A stretch of 64,000 nucleotides of DNA, from positions 2,482,701 to 2,546,700 of the forward strand of contig OZ038450.1 in the NCBI GenBank assembly GCA_964036195.1. The letters run 5' to 3'. Shown in pieces: positions 10,177-22,200 of this stretch. Under the pieces are notes generated by a model. That model was not told the DNA's origin. It did no database searches and saw only the letters and a list, made by a program, of their open reading frames with translations. The translations under genes and the position numbers were made by a program. Origin of the DNA: Sphaerolaimus hirsutus (lineage: Eukaryota; Nematoda; Chromadorea; Monhysterida; Sphaerolaimidae). Numbering within the stretch: the first letter of the stretch is position 1; each line of letters starts with the position of its first letter.

Positions 10177-11463
10177 TGTAACAACGGGGTGCAGCAACTC
10201 TTCCGCCCGGAGTGTGCTGACCGTGGCAAAGTGGATGGATAAAGAAATACAGAGAATTGATAATTAGGTTTATATTCGCACATTTACTTATTTGCACTAT
10301 TTTACATTTTATGCACTATATTATTTATCCATGGAGAATATTCGATTAGGAAAATGTTCTATAAGTTATTGATAAGTTTATGAGGAATGTTTAGGTTAAA
10401 AGGTCAAATAAGTTGTTATTAGGTGTATTAATATAAAATTAGGCTCATTCAACTCGCCGTAATTTTCTGATCATGATTATATATACATTTGCATAGTTTA
10501 CTTGCAGTTTACAAAAGTCAAATCTTGTAATTATTTACGTACCGCGTAATTATCTAGGCCAGCGTCCTAATAGAGAAATGGTGCCCTGCGTGCAACTAGC
10601 ATTTACTTTACGAAGCCCTTCGCATAGGTATAATTGTTATAACCCTGTTCACAACTATTTATATTTACTTAATAATTATAATACTTTGCTCAAGCTGAAT
10701 ATATTATAGACCCTGCTCAATTAATATACCCATTTACCTCGAATAAGTCCCAATTTGCCAATTATGAAATATACGTTTCCAGGAAGTGATTATTATTATA
10801 TCGAATATACCCTGCTCTATTTATGTCATTAGGAACATTTACACTACTATTTACAGTTTCAAACCCTAATTTATTAGTTCCAATGTGCGTCAATGTTTTC
10901 TGACAAATTGAAGCAAATTAGTAAATCGGCCGAGTTTGCCGACTTCGCGCCTCTCAAGATTAATAGTTTTTCCATTAGCCCAATTGGTACCTGGTATTTC
11001 TTTACCATAATTGTTTGAATGTATGCACGCGCGGTATAAGGCAACTGTTTCGGTTAGATGTGTTTATTTGTTGCATTTATGTCTTATTTGTGCATTTGTA
11101 TTAGGAAATTACTGTAACTGTTTTTCTATACATGATTTCCGTGTCTTAGCTACTTTGAGAGTTTTTACTTCAGTCTGCGGACCCACCCCAAGTGAACAAA
11201 ATAAGCTAGCGATAGAAACTTCGACTAGGAAGCTCGCTAGGCTTTGCGCTTTTGTAACACGCTGTATCTGATCGAAATAAAGTACCTGAAACAATTTCGA
11301 ACCCCTTTCAACACGCAACCACGATATAAACTCAACTTGGCTGTCGACAAGTGGACGTTCGGCAACAACGGGAAATCAACCACTCTAAAGGCCGTTTCTC
11401 ACTACGGTCTTGAAGCAGCCGGATTCGGTGGTAGAAGACGCTGACTTCGGTGGCTTCATCACA
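10177..11463 (+). mobile_element. BEL/Pao 3' LTR
   Basis: The right end is exact: TTCATCACA at 11463, matching the end of the 5' LTR. The left end is inferred. TGTAACAACGG at 10177 starts with the canonical TGT and lies just after the stop codon, giving an LTR of 1,287 bp, but no clean polypurine tract precedes it, and a start nearer 10266, after a purine-rich stretch, is possible. AATAAA lies at 11276-11281. A GGTATAAGG box near 11033 could be the promoter TATA element. The true left edge needs the missing part of the 5' LTR. Confidence 0.75.
11276..11281 (+). terminator. polyadenylation signal AATAAA in the 3' LTR
   Basis: AATAAA occurs at the same LTR position in both copies (52-57 and 11276-11281), where transcripts of the element would be expected to end. 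Confidence 0.55.
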
Positions 11464-11577
11464 CTAACTGATAATGATGTGACCATTTGCCATCATTTGA
11501 GTTTGAGTTGTGATCAAACTAGTGATTTGCCAACACCACCCCACCAAAATTCATGCCATTTGTGAAAACTGAACATA

Positions 11578-12051
11578 CTGTATTTCCTCAAATTACCCCC
11601 GGGGGGTTTATTTTTTCAGAGTGTAAATTTTGAGGGGGGTCAAACGAGGGGGTATTTTGAGGGGGGGGTTTATCATTTTGCCAGAAATTTTTCAAATCCC
11701 ATTACTAAATTGTTGTTTGAAATGTACACAAACATCAAAAAATGCAACAAAGACTGCCATTTATAACACTCTATGGACTTATATATGTATGTATACAGTA
11801 TAAAACCAGTACTAACATCACACAGTCATTGTTTTTAACAGGTGTTCTGTGTTTTCCGGATCACAAACTGAATTATGTTCTCTATTCAGTAAATTGGGGT
11901 GGGGTATTTCAAGGGGGGGTTATAAGTTCATAGTGCCCATTTTGAGGGGGGTATTTCGCAACAGGGGGGGTTATAAGTTCATAGTGGCCATTTTGAGGGG
12001 GGTATTTCTCAACATGGTGTATTTCGAGGGGGGTATTTCGAGGAAATATGG
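11578..12051. mobile_element. MITE of the CCGTATTTCCTCGAA family
   Basis: The left end reads CTGTATTTCCTCAAATTACC and the right end GGTATTTCGAGGAAATATGG, approximate inverted repeats, each next to TA. Long G runs and repeated copies of GGGGGGTATTTCGAGG fill the right half. At least nine relatives occur in the window, and 44717-44886 has a clean empty site. No coding capacity; mobilised in trans if at all. Confidence 0.7.
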
Positions 12052-12317
12052 TATATAGCATTCAGTAGTGGAAAACTTGATGGAAACATGTCACCATTTT
12101 TGGCCATTTCAGTCTTCAAAAAAGTCAGGGTGAAAACTAGTGTGTGTAGGCTAACAATATTTACCTGCTTCAAATACAATTTTAACCCAATAATGCTCTA
12201 CATGAACAGAGAGATTTTCTGGAGAAAATCCCTGCAAATTTCTCTTGCACAGATTGCATGTTTTAGTCATAACGCGCAATCATTGCACCACAATGTATCA
12301 AGTATGAGTGATTTTCT

Positions 12318-12465
12318 CAGTGATTTTTTTTTTCAAATTTAAAAATATATATAAATATATCACTCAGAATTTGGAAAAAATATAAATATATATAAATCAC
12401 GGGTTATTTATATTTATTGTGATTTTCGAAAATATAAATCACGGGTTATTTTTCGAATGCTATCC
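12318..12465. repeat. AT-rich repeat (ATATAAATATA)
   Basis: Low-complexity AT sequence made of imperfect direct and inverted copies of TATAAATATA and AAATCACGGGTTATTT. It ends in TTTTCGAATGCTA, a word that recurs at about 58220 beside a similar AT-rich tract, so it may be one dispersed family. Confidence 0.5.
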
Positions 12466-12470
12466 GTTGC

Positions 12471-12576
12471 ACACATAATTGTAAATGAAGTGCACATAAT
12501 TGTAAATGAAGTGCACGTAATTGTGAATGAAGTGCACATAATTGTAAATGAAGTGCACATAATTGTGAATGAAGTG
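12471..12576. repeat. 21-bp minisatellite, five units
   Basis: Five near-identical units based on GCACATAATTGTAAATGAAGT. The unit length is a multiple of three, so both strands stay open and give false peptide repeats. The following 12577-13138 holds no gene or named element that I can support. Confidence 0.85.
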
Positions 12577-13138
12577 ATGTCAGAAATTTTGAGAACGAAC
12601 CGATGGCTTCGTGCTGGGGGTAGTGTGTCAAAAACAGCGGGACAGTTTCCCAGGGAAATGGGCCCAGTTCACCACTTCCAGATGCGTGTTGTCGGAGCCA
12701 GTTCAAGTAATCCATAGGGCATTCACTGCGAATTTATCATAATTTTGAAAAATAATGGACACAAAACAAGAGCCTGCAGTAAAAAAACTGACGCTTCAAT
12801 CATGGCACAAGCAAGTCGGGTATCTGCATAACTGACCATCCGATAAACTGGCTTCAGACCGGCCACGTAGTCGCGGAATGACTGAAAAATCATACATAAT
12901 GGCTCGGCACAGACTAGTTTTCAACCGAAATTTAGAAAACTAATTTTCAAATACATTTGAGTTCACTGAAATTAGATGTCCGCGAACTCCAGTTGATAGG
13001 GACTAAAAATAACTCATTCCAGTAAACTCGGATAATGTATTACGCGTTTGAAAATTAGTGTGCTTAGGCACAATCGATGTTCCATGTGAACCCCAATTCA
13101 TAAACTTAAACAGGGGGGTGGTAAATAGTCAAACACAC

Positions 13139-13285
13139 CAAAACATCGCCATCGGCTCTAAATCGCCAGGCGAGCGTCTGCAGATGCAGCTGGTCGACGT
13201 GAAAGCCGGCATTCTGCACTCGCAGCACGAGTTCGGCCCGCTGTTGCAGCCACTCGTTCTCGGCAGGGCCGAACACTGGTTTGTA
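13139..13285 (-). CDS. helical-repeat gene exon, last one recognised
   Basis: 147 bp, acceptor AATTCCAG, donor GTGTGT. Encodes FGPAENEWLQQRAELVLRV and HVDQLHLQTLAWRF. Reading through the donor gives ten more residues and a stop, so this could be the terminal exon. Otherwise the gene continues left, past the BEL insertion and out of the window. Confidence 0.68.
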
Positions 13286-16200
13286 CTGGAATTGTGTATT
13301 TTGGTGGATGATATAAAATGCCGTAATAAATTTAGATTTATTGGCGCGTAAATTCAGCGGCCTTTTTATAGAACCTGCCAAATTTGACTGACATTTTTAT
13401 GTCATGTTTACACGGTGTTTTGAACTGGCCGTGAGAATTTTTGCTGACAGCAAATGAAAGCAGATCCAAAGTTCATGACATTTGAAAATCAATTAAATTC
13501 AAGGTTAGCACAACAAAGTGTTTTCGGGGCTGGAGCGTCAGAAAAAATACCTTGGTACTGGCGATATAATGACGCCATTTGAGGATGCCACTTCTTGGTG
13601 CCCATCGTAATTTATTCAGTCGAACAATCCAGTATATGATAAGATACAAAATCAACCAGCACAAAAAATGAGCCCGATCAAAAAAGCGCGCCAAAAACGA
13701 ACCCCCTGCGCGAGCAGCGACGCGACGGCCCTGCGCGACTGCGGCCTGCTCTTGGTGCTCGCCAACGCATCGATCGCGTTCAACTGCTCAGTGTGACGCT
13801 CGTCCGTGCGCTGGTTGGTTTTTGGCAGGGTTGAAAACGAAAAAAGGTTTGAGGAACTGCGAAATGAGATCTGCACACTGCTCAGGGGTATCCTAGATTT
13901 TGACCCTCCGGGGGTTGCATAGATAGCAAAAGGCTCCTACGGAGGGATAGTTAGCTGAAAAAAAGGGGGTGGATTGCGGGGGGGTGCACGGGATAGGCCG
14001 AATTACTGCCCCTGGGATGGATAGATAATTGGTGAGCGGCCGCCATAGCTGGGCGGTTTTGTGGTTTAGCCCCCCAACTCCCTCATTGGAGACACTGCTT
14101 AGTATAGCTAACTGACCTGCTTGCCAGCGTGCACGTGCACTCTCATCAAACCAGCCACTGAAGAAGCAATGTTCCCTTCAGTCTCGATTTCCTCCTCAAC
14201 TTGATTTTGCGTCGCGCTTCCAACAAATTCATCTTGCAAAAATCGATTGTCCACATCCCGATTGATCACTGTCGATTCGATTAAACTGTCGATTGTCGAC
14301 ACGTCGGGATAGCGACCTAGTTGGACGCGTGCCAAAAATGCCGCGCATGCTTTTGTGAGCGACCGACGCTGCCCTGAGAATTGTTGGATGGGTGGGTAAA
14401 ATTGATGTAAATATTATTATTGCGATTGACGAAGCTAAGTTTGATACAATAGCAAAGACGTCATATTTATCGAAAATTTCTAAAAAGTTACATCTATAAG
14501 TCCTATTTTACATGCATTTGTATTTCTAAAGCGCTGTAAAATTTCTAATAATTCTAGAAAGTTCTATAAGTTCTTTTTTACACTTATTTGTACTTCTAAA
14601 AAGCTGTAAACCAACACAAGCGTTCCATTTGATTTCCACCAAGAGAGTGATCGAAAGTGACACCAGGTGCAGCGAACGTTGACATCACTGCGAGCAAAGT
14701 CCCAATTGAGATTTGCAATTGCAAACAGCACGTTACAGACAAAAAGTCGATGAACCCACATTCAATGATAAACGGGGCATCCTTGTTCTCAACTGCCGCA
14801 CGCGTCAGCCTCAAAACAGCCACTTTCGTAAGCTCTGCCATTTTTACACATATTAGGTATACTCGGCGGACCACAAAGTATGTGCAGACTCCTACATAAC
14901 TAAATGAAAAAAACCCTGTGATAAATTTCGTAATTTTAAAATATCATGCTGAAAACTAATTTTTTTGGTTCATTATTCAGATGCGTTATGGTAGGTTTCC
15001 ATACTGAATGTTATGTCCGCCGAGTATATCCAAAATAAAAACAACGAAAAAAACGTCACGATGAAACGTAGAAACGTACGGATGTCAGCCAATCGGCGTC
15101 TGGGGTTGACAACGGCGCTGCGGTCGATTTGAGCGGACGCGGCACGCAACAACGAAATGCACTGGTCGCTGTAGCCACTGCAATTGGAGATGTGGTGAAA
15201 AGCGGGGGGGGGGGGGGTTGTGAAGTGAAAGCAAAAAAATACTCAAATGTACGACGCTAAATTTTGACGCCTAAAACGAGCAAAAAACGGACCGTTCATA
15301 CAAGTGCAATACCAGCCGCATTGTGGCAATATAGAAACTGCCCACAGACAAATAAGCCGCATTTTTCGCGTAGAAATCTACCAATGCAGAGGCATCTTTC
15401 TGGTTTCGCACAGACACCAAAGCGTCCATAAGAAAAGCTTTTAGTTGATTTGAGCTGATGCCTGCGATGTGGAAATCGATTATTCAATGGGAAACTCTCA
15501 GACAGAGGTGAACTGTAAAACGTAAAAACACCTGATCAGAAATATAGCTTACATGGAATGACGTCATAAAATCATGAAGCAAATTTTCGGGGTTCGACCG
15601 TGAAAATCAACAAAAAGCATTTGATTTTCTCTACTGATCTCATCCAATCACCGATTTTAGCTTATCTCTACTGACAATCTGGCACAGAATCAAACACATT
15701 ATGTCATTGTTGACACCCAAAACGCTAGAAAATGCAGCACATAATTAAGCAATAAACGCAAATCTAATAAGGTAAATAAATCGAACGCACTGGTGTCCCT
15801 GTCTGCCTTAGCGACCAATTCATTATGCGGCTGTTCGTTGGACAAGGCGACCGCGTCCACGAAGCCGAGCACGCGCTCCACGCTCACGTTGTCCATCAGC
15901 GCCTGGGGCCACTCCCAGACCCTGGAAAATGCCATGTAAAATGTCTAATGTTATGAACCGCCATGGGCCCCGTCAAATCTCAAGTTTCCTTTTATTTAAA
16001 AAAAATCGTTTTTAAACATTTTACAGGGTATTTTACATGGCTTTTGACAGTTTACATGACATTTGACAATTTCCAGAGCATTTTACATGACGTTTGACAA
16101 TTTGCACGACATTTCACAGGGCATTTTACGCAACTTTTGGCAGTTTGCATGACGTTTGACATTTTCCATGGCATCTTACATGACATTTGACAGTTTGCAT

Positions 16201-19200
16201 GATATTTGACATTTTCCAGGGCATTTTACATTTCGTTAGATACCTTACACAACATTTGACATTCTACAGGGCATTTCACAGAGTCTGGGAATGGTCCCTG
16301 GCGGGCGATGCGCTGCGACGTGTGACGACCCAACGGCAACGTGACGCCCCTGAAATAATTACCATGGGGGAGTTGAATGCTACGCACATGGATTCGGTGT
16401 TATTTGTGGGGTCAGGCCTATTCCGCATGTAAGCCCATCCCGCATGTAGACCCATTATTGACACATTATACCGGCAGGGGTAAGAGAGGGGGACTGCTAA
16501 CACCACCCCAAACCGCCCATCTATCTATCTATCCCTGGCGCAAATTTTTTTTGCTTCATTCCCCTGAACACCCACCCCCCGCAAATTTCCTAGCGTTCTA
16601 GCTATCTGGAGCACTTTTGAGCAATTTTACCCTAATTTTCACCCAAAATCGCTAATTTTCATATTTCTTATAGATATTCATCTTCAAAATAACAAGGTTA
16701 TGTATTTTACTACCTATATTCAGCACGCCACGTATAATTAAATGTGTTTCGGGTCAACATGCGGGATGGGCTTACATGCGGAATGGTGCAGTGCCTTATT
16801 TGTGGGCTATGTCGGGAATTTCTTGTCACGCCGCTCAAACTATTAAAAAATCTCAGGATTTGTATGACTAAAAGCAATCACGACGTAAGAGAAAAACGAA
16901 CACGGTGCGCATGGTGCGCGCCACGCTTTTTGCGTGCTGCGAGGGTAAATTACGCCAGAAGTTGTGCATGCGTTCCGAGCGCCAGGTGCAGCCGCGTCGA
17001 ACAAACTCGTCTAGTAAACTGCGCGCGCGTAGACTTTCCTGCGGTCGCATAAACTTTTATCTGGTAGAGATGCGAAAAGAAAGGAAAGTAAAGATGATAG
17101 CTGGGCCATATTACCTCGAATAAGTCCCCAATGTAAGTCAAATGGGGATAAATGACTGTTGAATCGTTAAGTTGAATGAAGATTCAACTCAATGATAACT
17201 AAGAGTTGAATGATAATAACTAATGCAAACTAGATAAAAATTCCGCCAAAAATGACTCAACGGTCAACAGGCGACAAATTTCGGACAACAGTCTTCAAAA
17301 ATTAACACTAAAATGACGCCATAATTACGTCAAACAAGATGAAAAATGAGTCGACCTTGTTTCGCAAGGCTTTGTTGTGCTGCTCGACCAAATCTTCGCA
17401 TGTGACACAATCGTCACTCGACACTTTGCCCATCAGCGCACCGGTGCTGGAAATAAAAAATAAAAAAGCGATATTTTTAGCTGTTTTTCACCTACGTTTT
17501 TCTATACCTCGGAAAAGCCTATATATTGAACCCCCGCGAACCCCCCCCCCCCCATAAAAACCTTTTTTTCAGCTATCTATCCCTCCGGAGGAGCGATTTG
17601 CTATCTATATGAACCCCCGCGGGGGTCCAAATCTACAAAACCCCTGCTGCTGAGCGTTTCTAACCGACCCCCAAAAACTCACTTATCCCGAGTCTGCACA
17701 GGCGGCGCTTCAATGAAAGACATTCTAGACTCTCTAAACATCCTTTCAGCCACTGCGCTATCGCTCAAAGCTGATTCTAGCTTGCGCCACAGTAAATCGT
17801 CATTTCGCGGGCCAAATCCACTGTTGCAACGAATCGCTGCGGCTTGAACGGCCCGCGAGCAAATGGGCAGGTCCTAGAGAGGGGGTGAAGGGAGTGGGCG
17901 GGGCTTATTTTAAATTGTTGGTAATTCAAGTGCAAAGTGGCGAAATTGGGAGATCTTAATGAGGTTGATTTTAATCTTGATTTTAATAAATCTACCGAAA
18001 TGAGTTATATTTGATTTCATCAACTGCTGCAGTTGACGTTTCATTTTGGTAAACTCAACGCGTTCAAAATAAGTCTTCAAAATTTGGGTTGAAAACCAGA
18101 ACGCGTCGGGTGATTAAACTATAAAAACCAACAGAATCAACAACGGCGAGAAGGAAATCGATTGCATCGAGAAGCGACGGCTGGCTGACCACCATGTCGA
18201 CCATAAAACGGGAACACTCTGCAAACTATCGAAATTGAGACAATAAAAATGAGTGGGAAATGCGTCAGTATCTACCTCGTTTGAACGTTTTTTCCCAGGT
18301 CGACATTCTCCGCCGTCGCAGCCACTCGATAATCGGGCGCCAAGAATTCCGGTCATTTAGAACAAGTTTCACGATATTGGATGGTAGTGATAGTGTTTTC
18401 ACACTGGGATATCTGTGTAGAAAGTATACAGAGGTTTCAGTTACTGTATAAGCTTGAGTAATTCATTCCCTCGAATAATTTCCACCCTTGAAAAGTCCCC
18501 CCCCCCCAGTAGACGAGTGATGGAAAAATAATTATCCCCCTAAGGTAAATATATGATCCTTTTGTTGTGGCCAATTTGCATGAAAATAGCATGTTATTTT
18601 GTTAATAAAGTTGTTGATAAAATACAAATTTTGACGATAATCACACCCTCCAGTAACCCCCCTTTGGATAAGAATTATAACAATCAATACCCCACGAAAA
18701 AAGTCAGACGGAAAAAAATTCCCTAGGGAATTTATTCGAGCAAATACGGTAGTTTCAATTTGTAAAAACAGTACAATCAGACTTGTCGAAGCAATCTAGC
18801 AGAGCTGCCCATCGCTGCGTGATCAGCAAACGATGCAAACACATCGGCACAATGGCGGCATTTTGTGGCGATAATTCGGTGCACTTTTCAATGAATTCAG
18901 ATGGATGCAGCCAGCCTGAAATAAATGTGTATTTTACCGCTGATAGAATGATAAACTGGTGTCAAAAATGTACCAAAATGTAAAATGACAATGGTAAGTT
19001 AAAATTACAATGGTACGCTTTTGACTCTTCCTTTCGACCTTTGACTTAGCCCTTTGCATACTCACTTCTAAATAAACTTTTCTTTCACTTACAACAGCTC
19101 ACTTCTAAATTGTTTTTTCTTTTCTTTTTTGTTTCTTTTACTTCTCCACTTGCGGAATTATATCAGATAATACCGAATACACTTCATACAGGGGTGTGCA

Positions 19201-22200
19201 TTTTCAGTTACCGCTGGAAAAACGCGATAGCTTGAGCTACGTATGAGCTATCACAGTGAAATTTAAACACTATAGAGTAGACTCCATAGGACACCTATTC
19301 TGAAGTTTGCAACCCAAACGGCCACATTTTGGATGAGTAGTGGAACACACCGTTTTTAGTGTAATTTTGTGACTTGACCCCCGTTATCTCAGGACTGGGG
19401 GACTATTCGAGAAAAACAAAGAATTTGGTTGTAGCCCCGACCCCAAACCCCAACAAGCATACTCAAAGGGCATCCAAATCGGCCAATGTACGACAGAATG
19501 GGACAACACCAAAGACCGGTGACCCCCCCCCCTCAAATGCCACCCTCGATTTATCCTATGGGTGACGCCTAGTCACAAAATTACACTAAAAACTGTGTGT
19601 TCCACTACTCACCCAAAATGTGGCCGTTTGGATTGCAAACTTCAGAATAGGTGTCCTATGGAGTCTACTCTATTGTGTTCAAATTTCACTGTGATAGCTC
19701 AACCGTAGCTCAAGCTATCGCGTTTTTCCAGCGGTAACTGAAGATGCCCACCCCTGTACATTTCCACTTCATACAAAACGATCCTCAAACCCAATCCAAC
19801 CAGCTGTGAGGTCGATGGCAACATCGAGCACTTCCCAATGTTTCTCACATCCCAATTTCTCAAACAGTTCGAAAAATCCATCAAAGTCCTTTCTTCGAGC
19901 CAAAAATGCCAATTTCGGTAGCATTACCGTAACCCGTTTTGCCGCGATGACGCCATCAACATCGTAAAACTTATGTCTCATCAAATCATCGAAAAGTTGT
20001 TCTGCATAGTCCCTTTTAGCGTCGACAGCTAGTCGCACCAGGGCAGCTTCTGCGCTGCTGGAAAAAAACAACAATTTTTTTTTGAAATATCTCAACGTTA
20101 CCACGGTATTTTTAGGTAACTTACGACAAAATTATGGCAAGTTCAATCAGCTACTACACTTTGGAATGAAAGGGGCATTTTTTCAAAGTATTATGAGACT
20201 AGGTATACTCTACACTACAGTATACTCTACACGGTGAGACTACACTACTACAAAGTATGAATATATGTATTGGGTGGGGCGGGGGGTTGTGCTGTTGATT
20301 TTAAGTTGACACTGTTTACATCAAACATTTCCGATTTTATTTACTTTATTTGTCATACATTCATAAGTCTATCATTGAAACGCCAAAAAATGTTTTTCCA
20401 TTCATTTACTGATGCTTTACATGGTATGCTACCGTATTTTTATGAATATTGTTGCATTAATTTAGTATGAAATTGGCTACTTCTGAGAGCTATGTAATGT
20501 ACAAAGCAATTTGTTTGGTTCTCTGTACAGAAAATATACGGTAAACCCCATAGTAAAGTGCGCCGCCAGTACGCTTCACGTTTTTCACTAAAAAACTCAT
20601 TCTTTTGCATATAAACATACCCATGGAGATTGTTGAGCTGCAGAGAGTGTGCAAACTGATTGATTTCATCCACACTGGCGCCCGACGCCATTTGCACCCG
20701 CAGCGCCGTTTCACTAGCAGCCTGCAATATGGCAATAGACTTAGTTCACTTTCAGTTCAATTTTTTTAGCATTCTTCTGCGCAGTGCTCTTCTGTTGGTG
20801 AAAATTCCCATATAAGAAAAAAATAGGTAGGTATACTCGGTGGATTACCGGGATTTATCCCCCGATGGACTTCTTACCCCAGGGGATGATATAGTCCTCG
20901 AGGACTATATCTAGGGCTCGAAACTCGATTTTTTTCAAACTCAAGTTCGAGTCTCAACCCCAAAATTTTTCCGGTCGAGTCGGCGAGTCGAGTCAGGCGA
21001 GTCAGTGAAAAATCGAGTCGAGTCAGGCAAAAATTTCGAGTATCGAGTCGAGTCGGATGCGTTACTTTTTCACATAATACTTGCAGAAATTTCAACCTGG
21101 TTTACTGGTTCTTCAACCAATGTTTTTACACACTCTAATGCCAACGGTTGATTTTAATATCAATATAAAGCAAAAATTTAACATTTTGTCACACATGTTC
21201 ACTTTCTTGATGTTGCCACAAACAAAAATGAAGCCAGCCTGGGGATGGAAAACAACATCTTTAAATGACCTGGTTTTTTAATGGCAGAAGTTTTTTCCAG
21301 TTATACCTATTTTAATGGGAGTGTTTGTTTACAGAGGATGGTGACCCTGTAAAATGCCCTGTCATGCACAGTGTCGAGAGAAGGTGACAAAGACACATAC
21401 TGCCTAGACATTGTTGTATTCATATTCATTCATTCATTCCAATCCAATAGTGAAATTACCCCCCGGGGGGTTTATCTTTCCAGAGTGGGAATTTTGAGGG
21501 GTGGGGGGGGGTTAAACGAGGGGGGGGGGTTTATTATTTCACTAAAAAATTTTGAAATCCCAGTACTAAATTGTTGTTTGCAACTTACACAAATGTCGAA
21601 AAATGCAACAAAAACACTCTATGGACTTACATATGTACGCAGATATAACCGGTTCTAACATAACACAGTCATTGTTTTTAACATGTGTTCTGCGTTTCCC
21701 GGATGACAAACCGCATTACGTTCTCTAAACAGTAAATTGGGGGGGGGGGGTTATAAGTTCATAGTGCCCATTTTGAGGGGGGTATTTCGAGTCGGGGTAT
21801 TTTGATAGGGGTGGTATTTCGAGGAAATATGGTACATTACTTCTTTTTGGGTCAGTGCCAACATTGTGGAATCTATTTGACGTGGTGTGTGTTTCATTCT
21901 GTAGAATTGTATAGCAACTTGAGTTGAAAAACTTGACTTTAGACATCATTGAATAGATATGACAAGCAATTATATATGCTGCATGCGGTGCGCTTGCGCG
22001 CAAATTTTTTGAAAAATATGTTTAAAAGTCATAATAAACTTGATATTTTTGATATGATTCAATGGGAAACCCCGACTCGAAATTTGCTGAATTTTCGAGT
22101 CGAGTCGGGCAAAAACCTCGAGTCTCGAGTCGGGGCCATATGTTTCCGGTCGAGTCAGTCGAGTCGAGTCGGCACCCCATTTTACCTTCGAGTCACGAGT

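Noticed and set aside
10026-10283. minus-strand frame over the end of the polyprotein
   Set aside because: Shadow of the Thr/Ala-rich C-terminus of the real plus-strand frame.
12446-12717. open frames on both strands with seven-residue repeats
   Set aside because: They are produced by a 21-bp minisatellite whose length is a multiple of three; no splice sites or family similarity.
16276-16320. short extra exon (RSASPARDHSQTL) of the helical-repeat gene
   Set aside because: Its phase does not fit either neighbour and it overlaps an inverted copy of the next exon's start.
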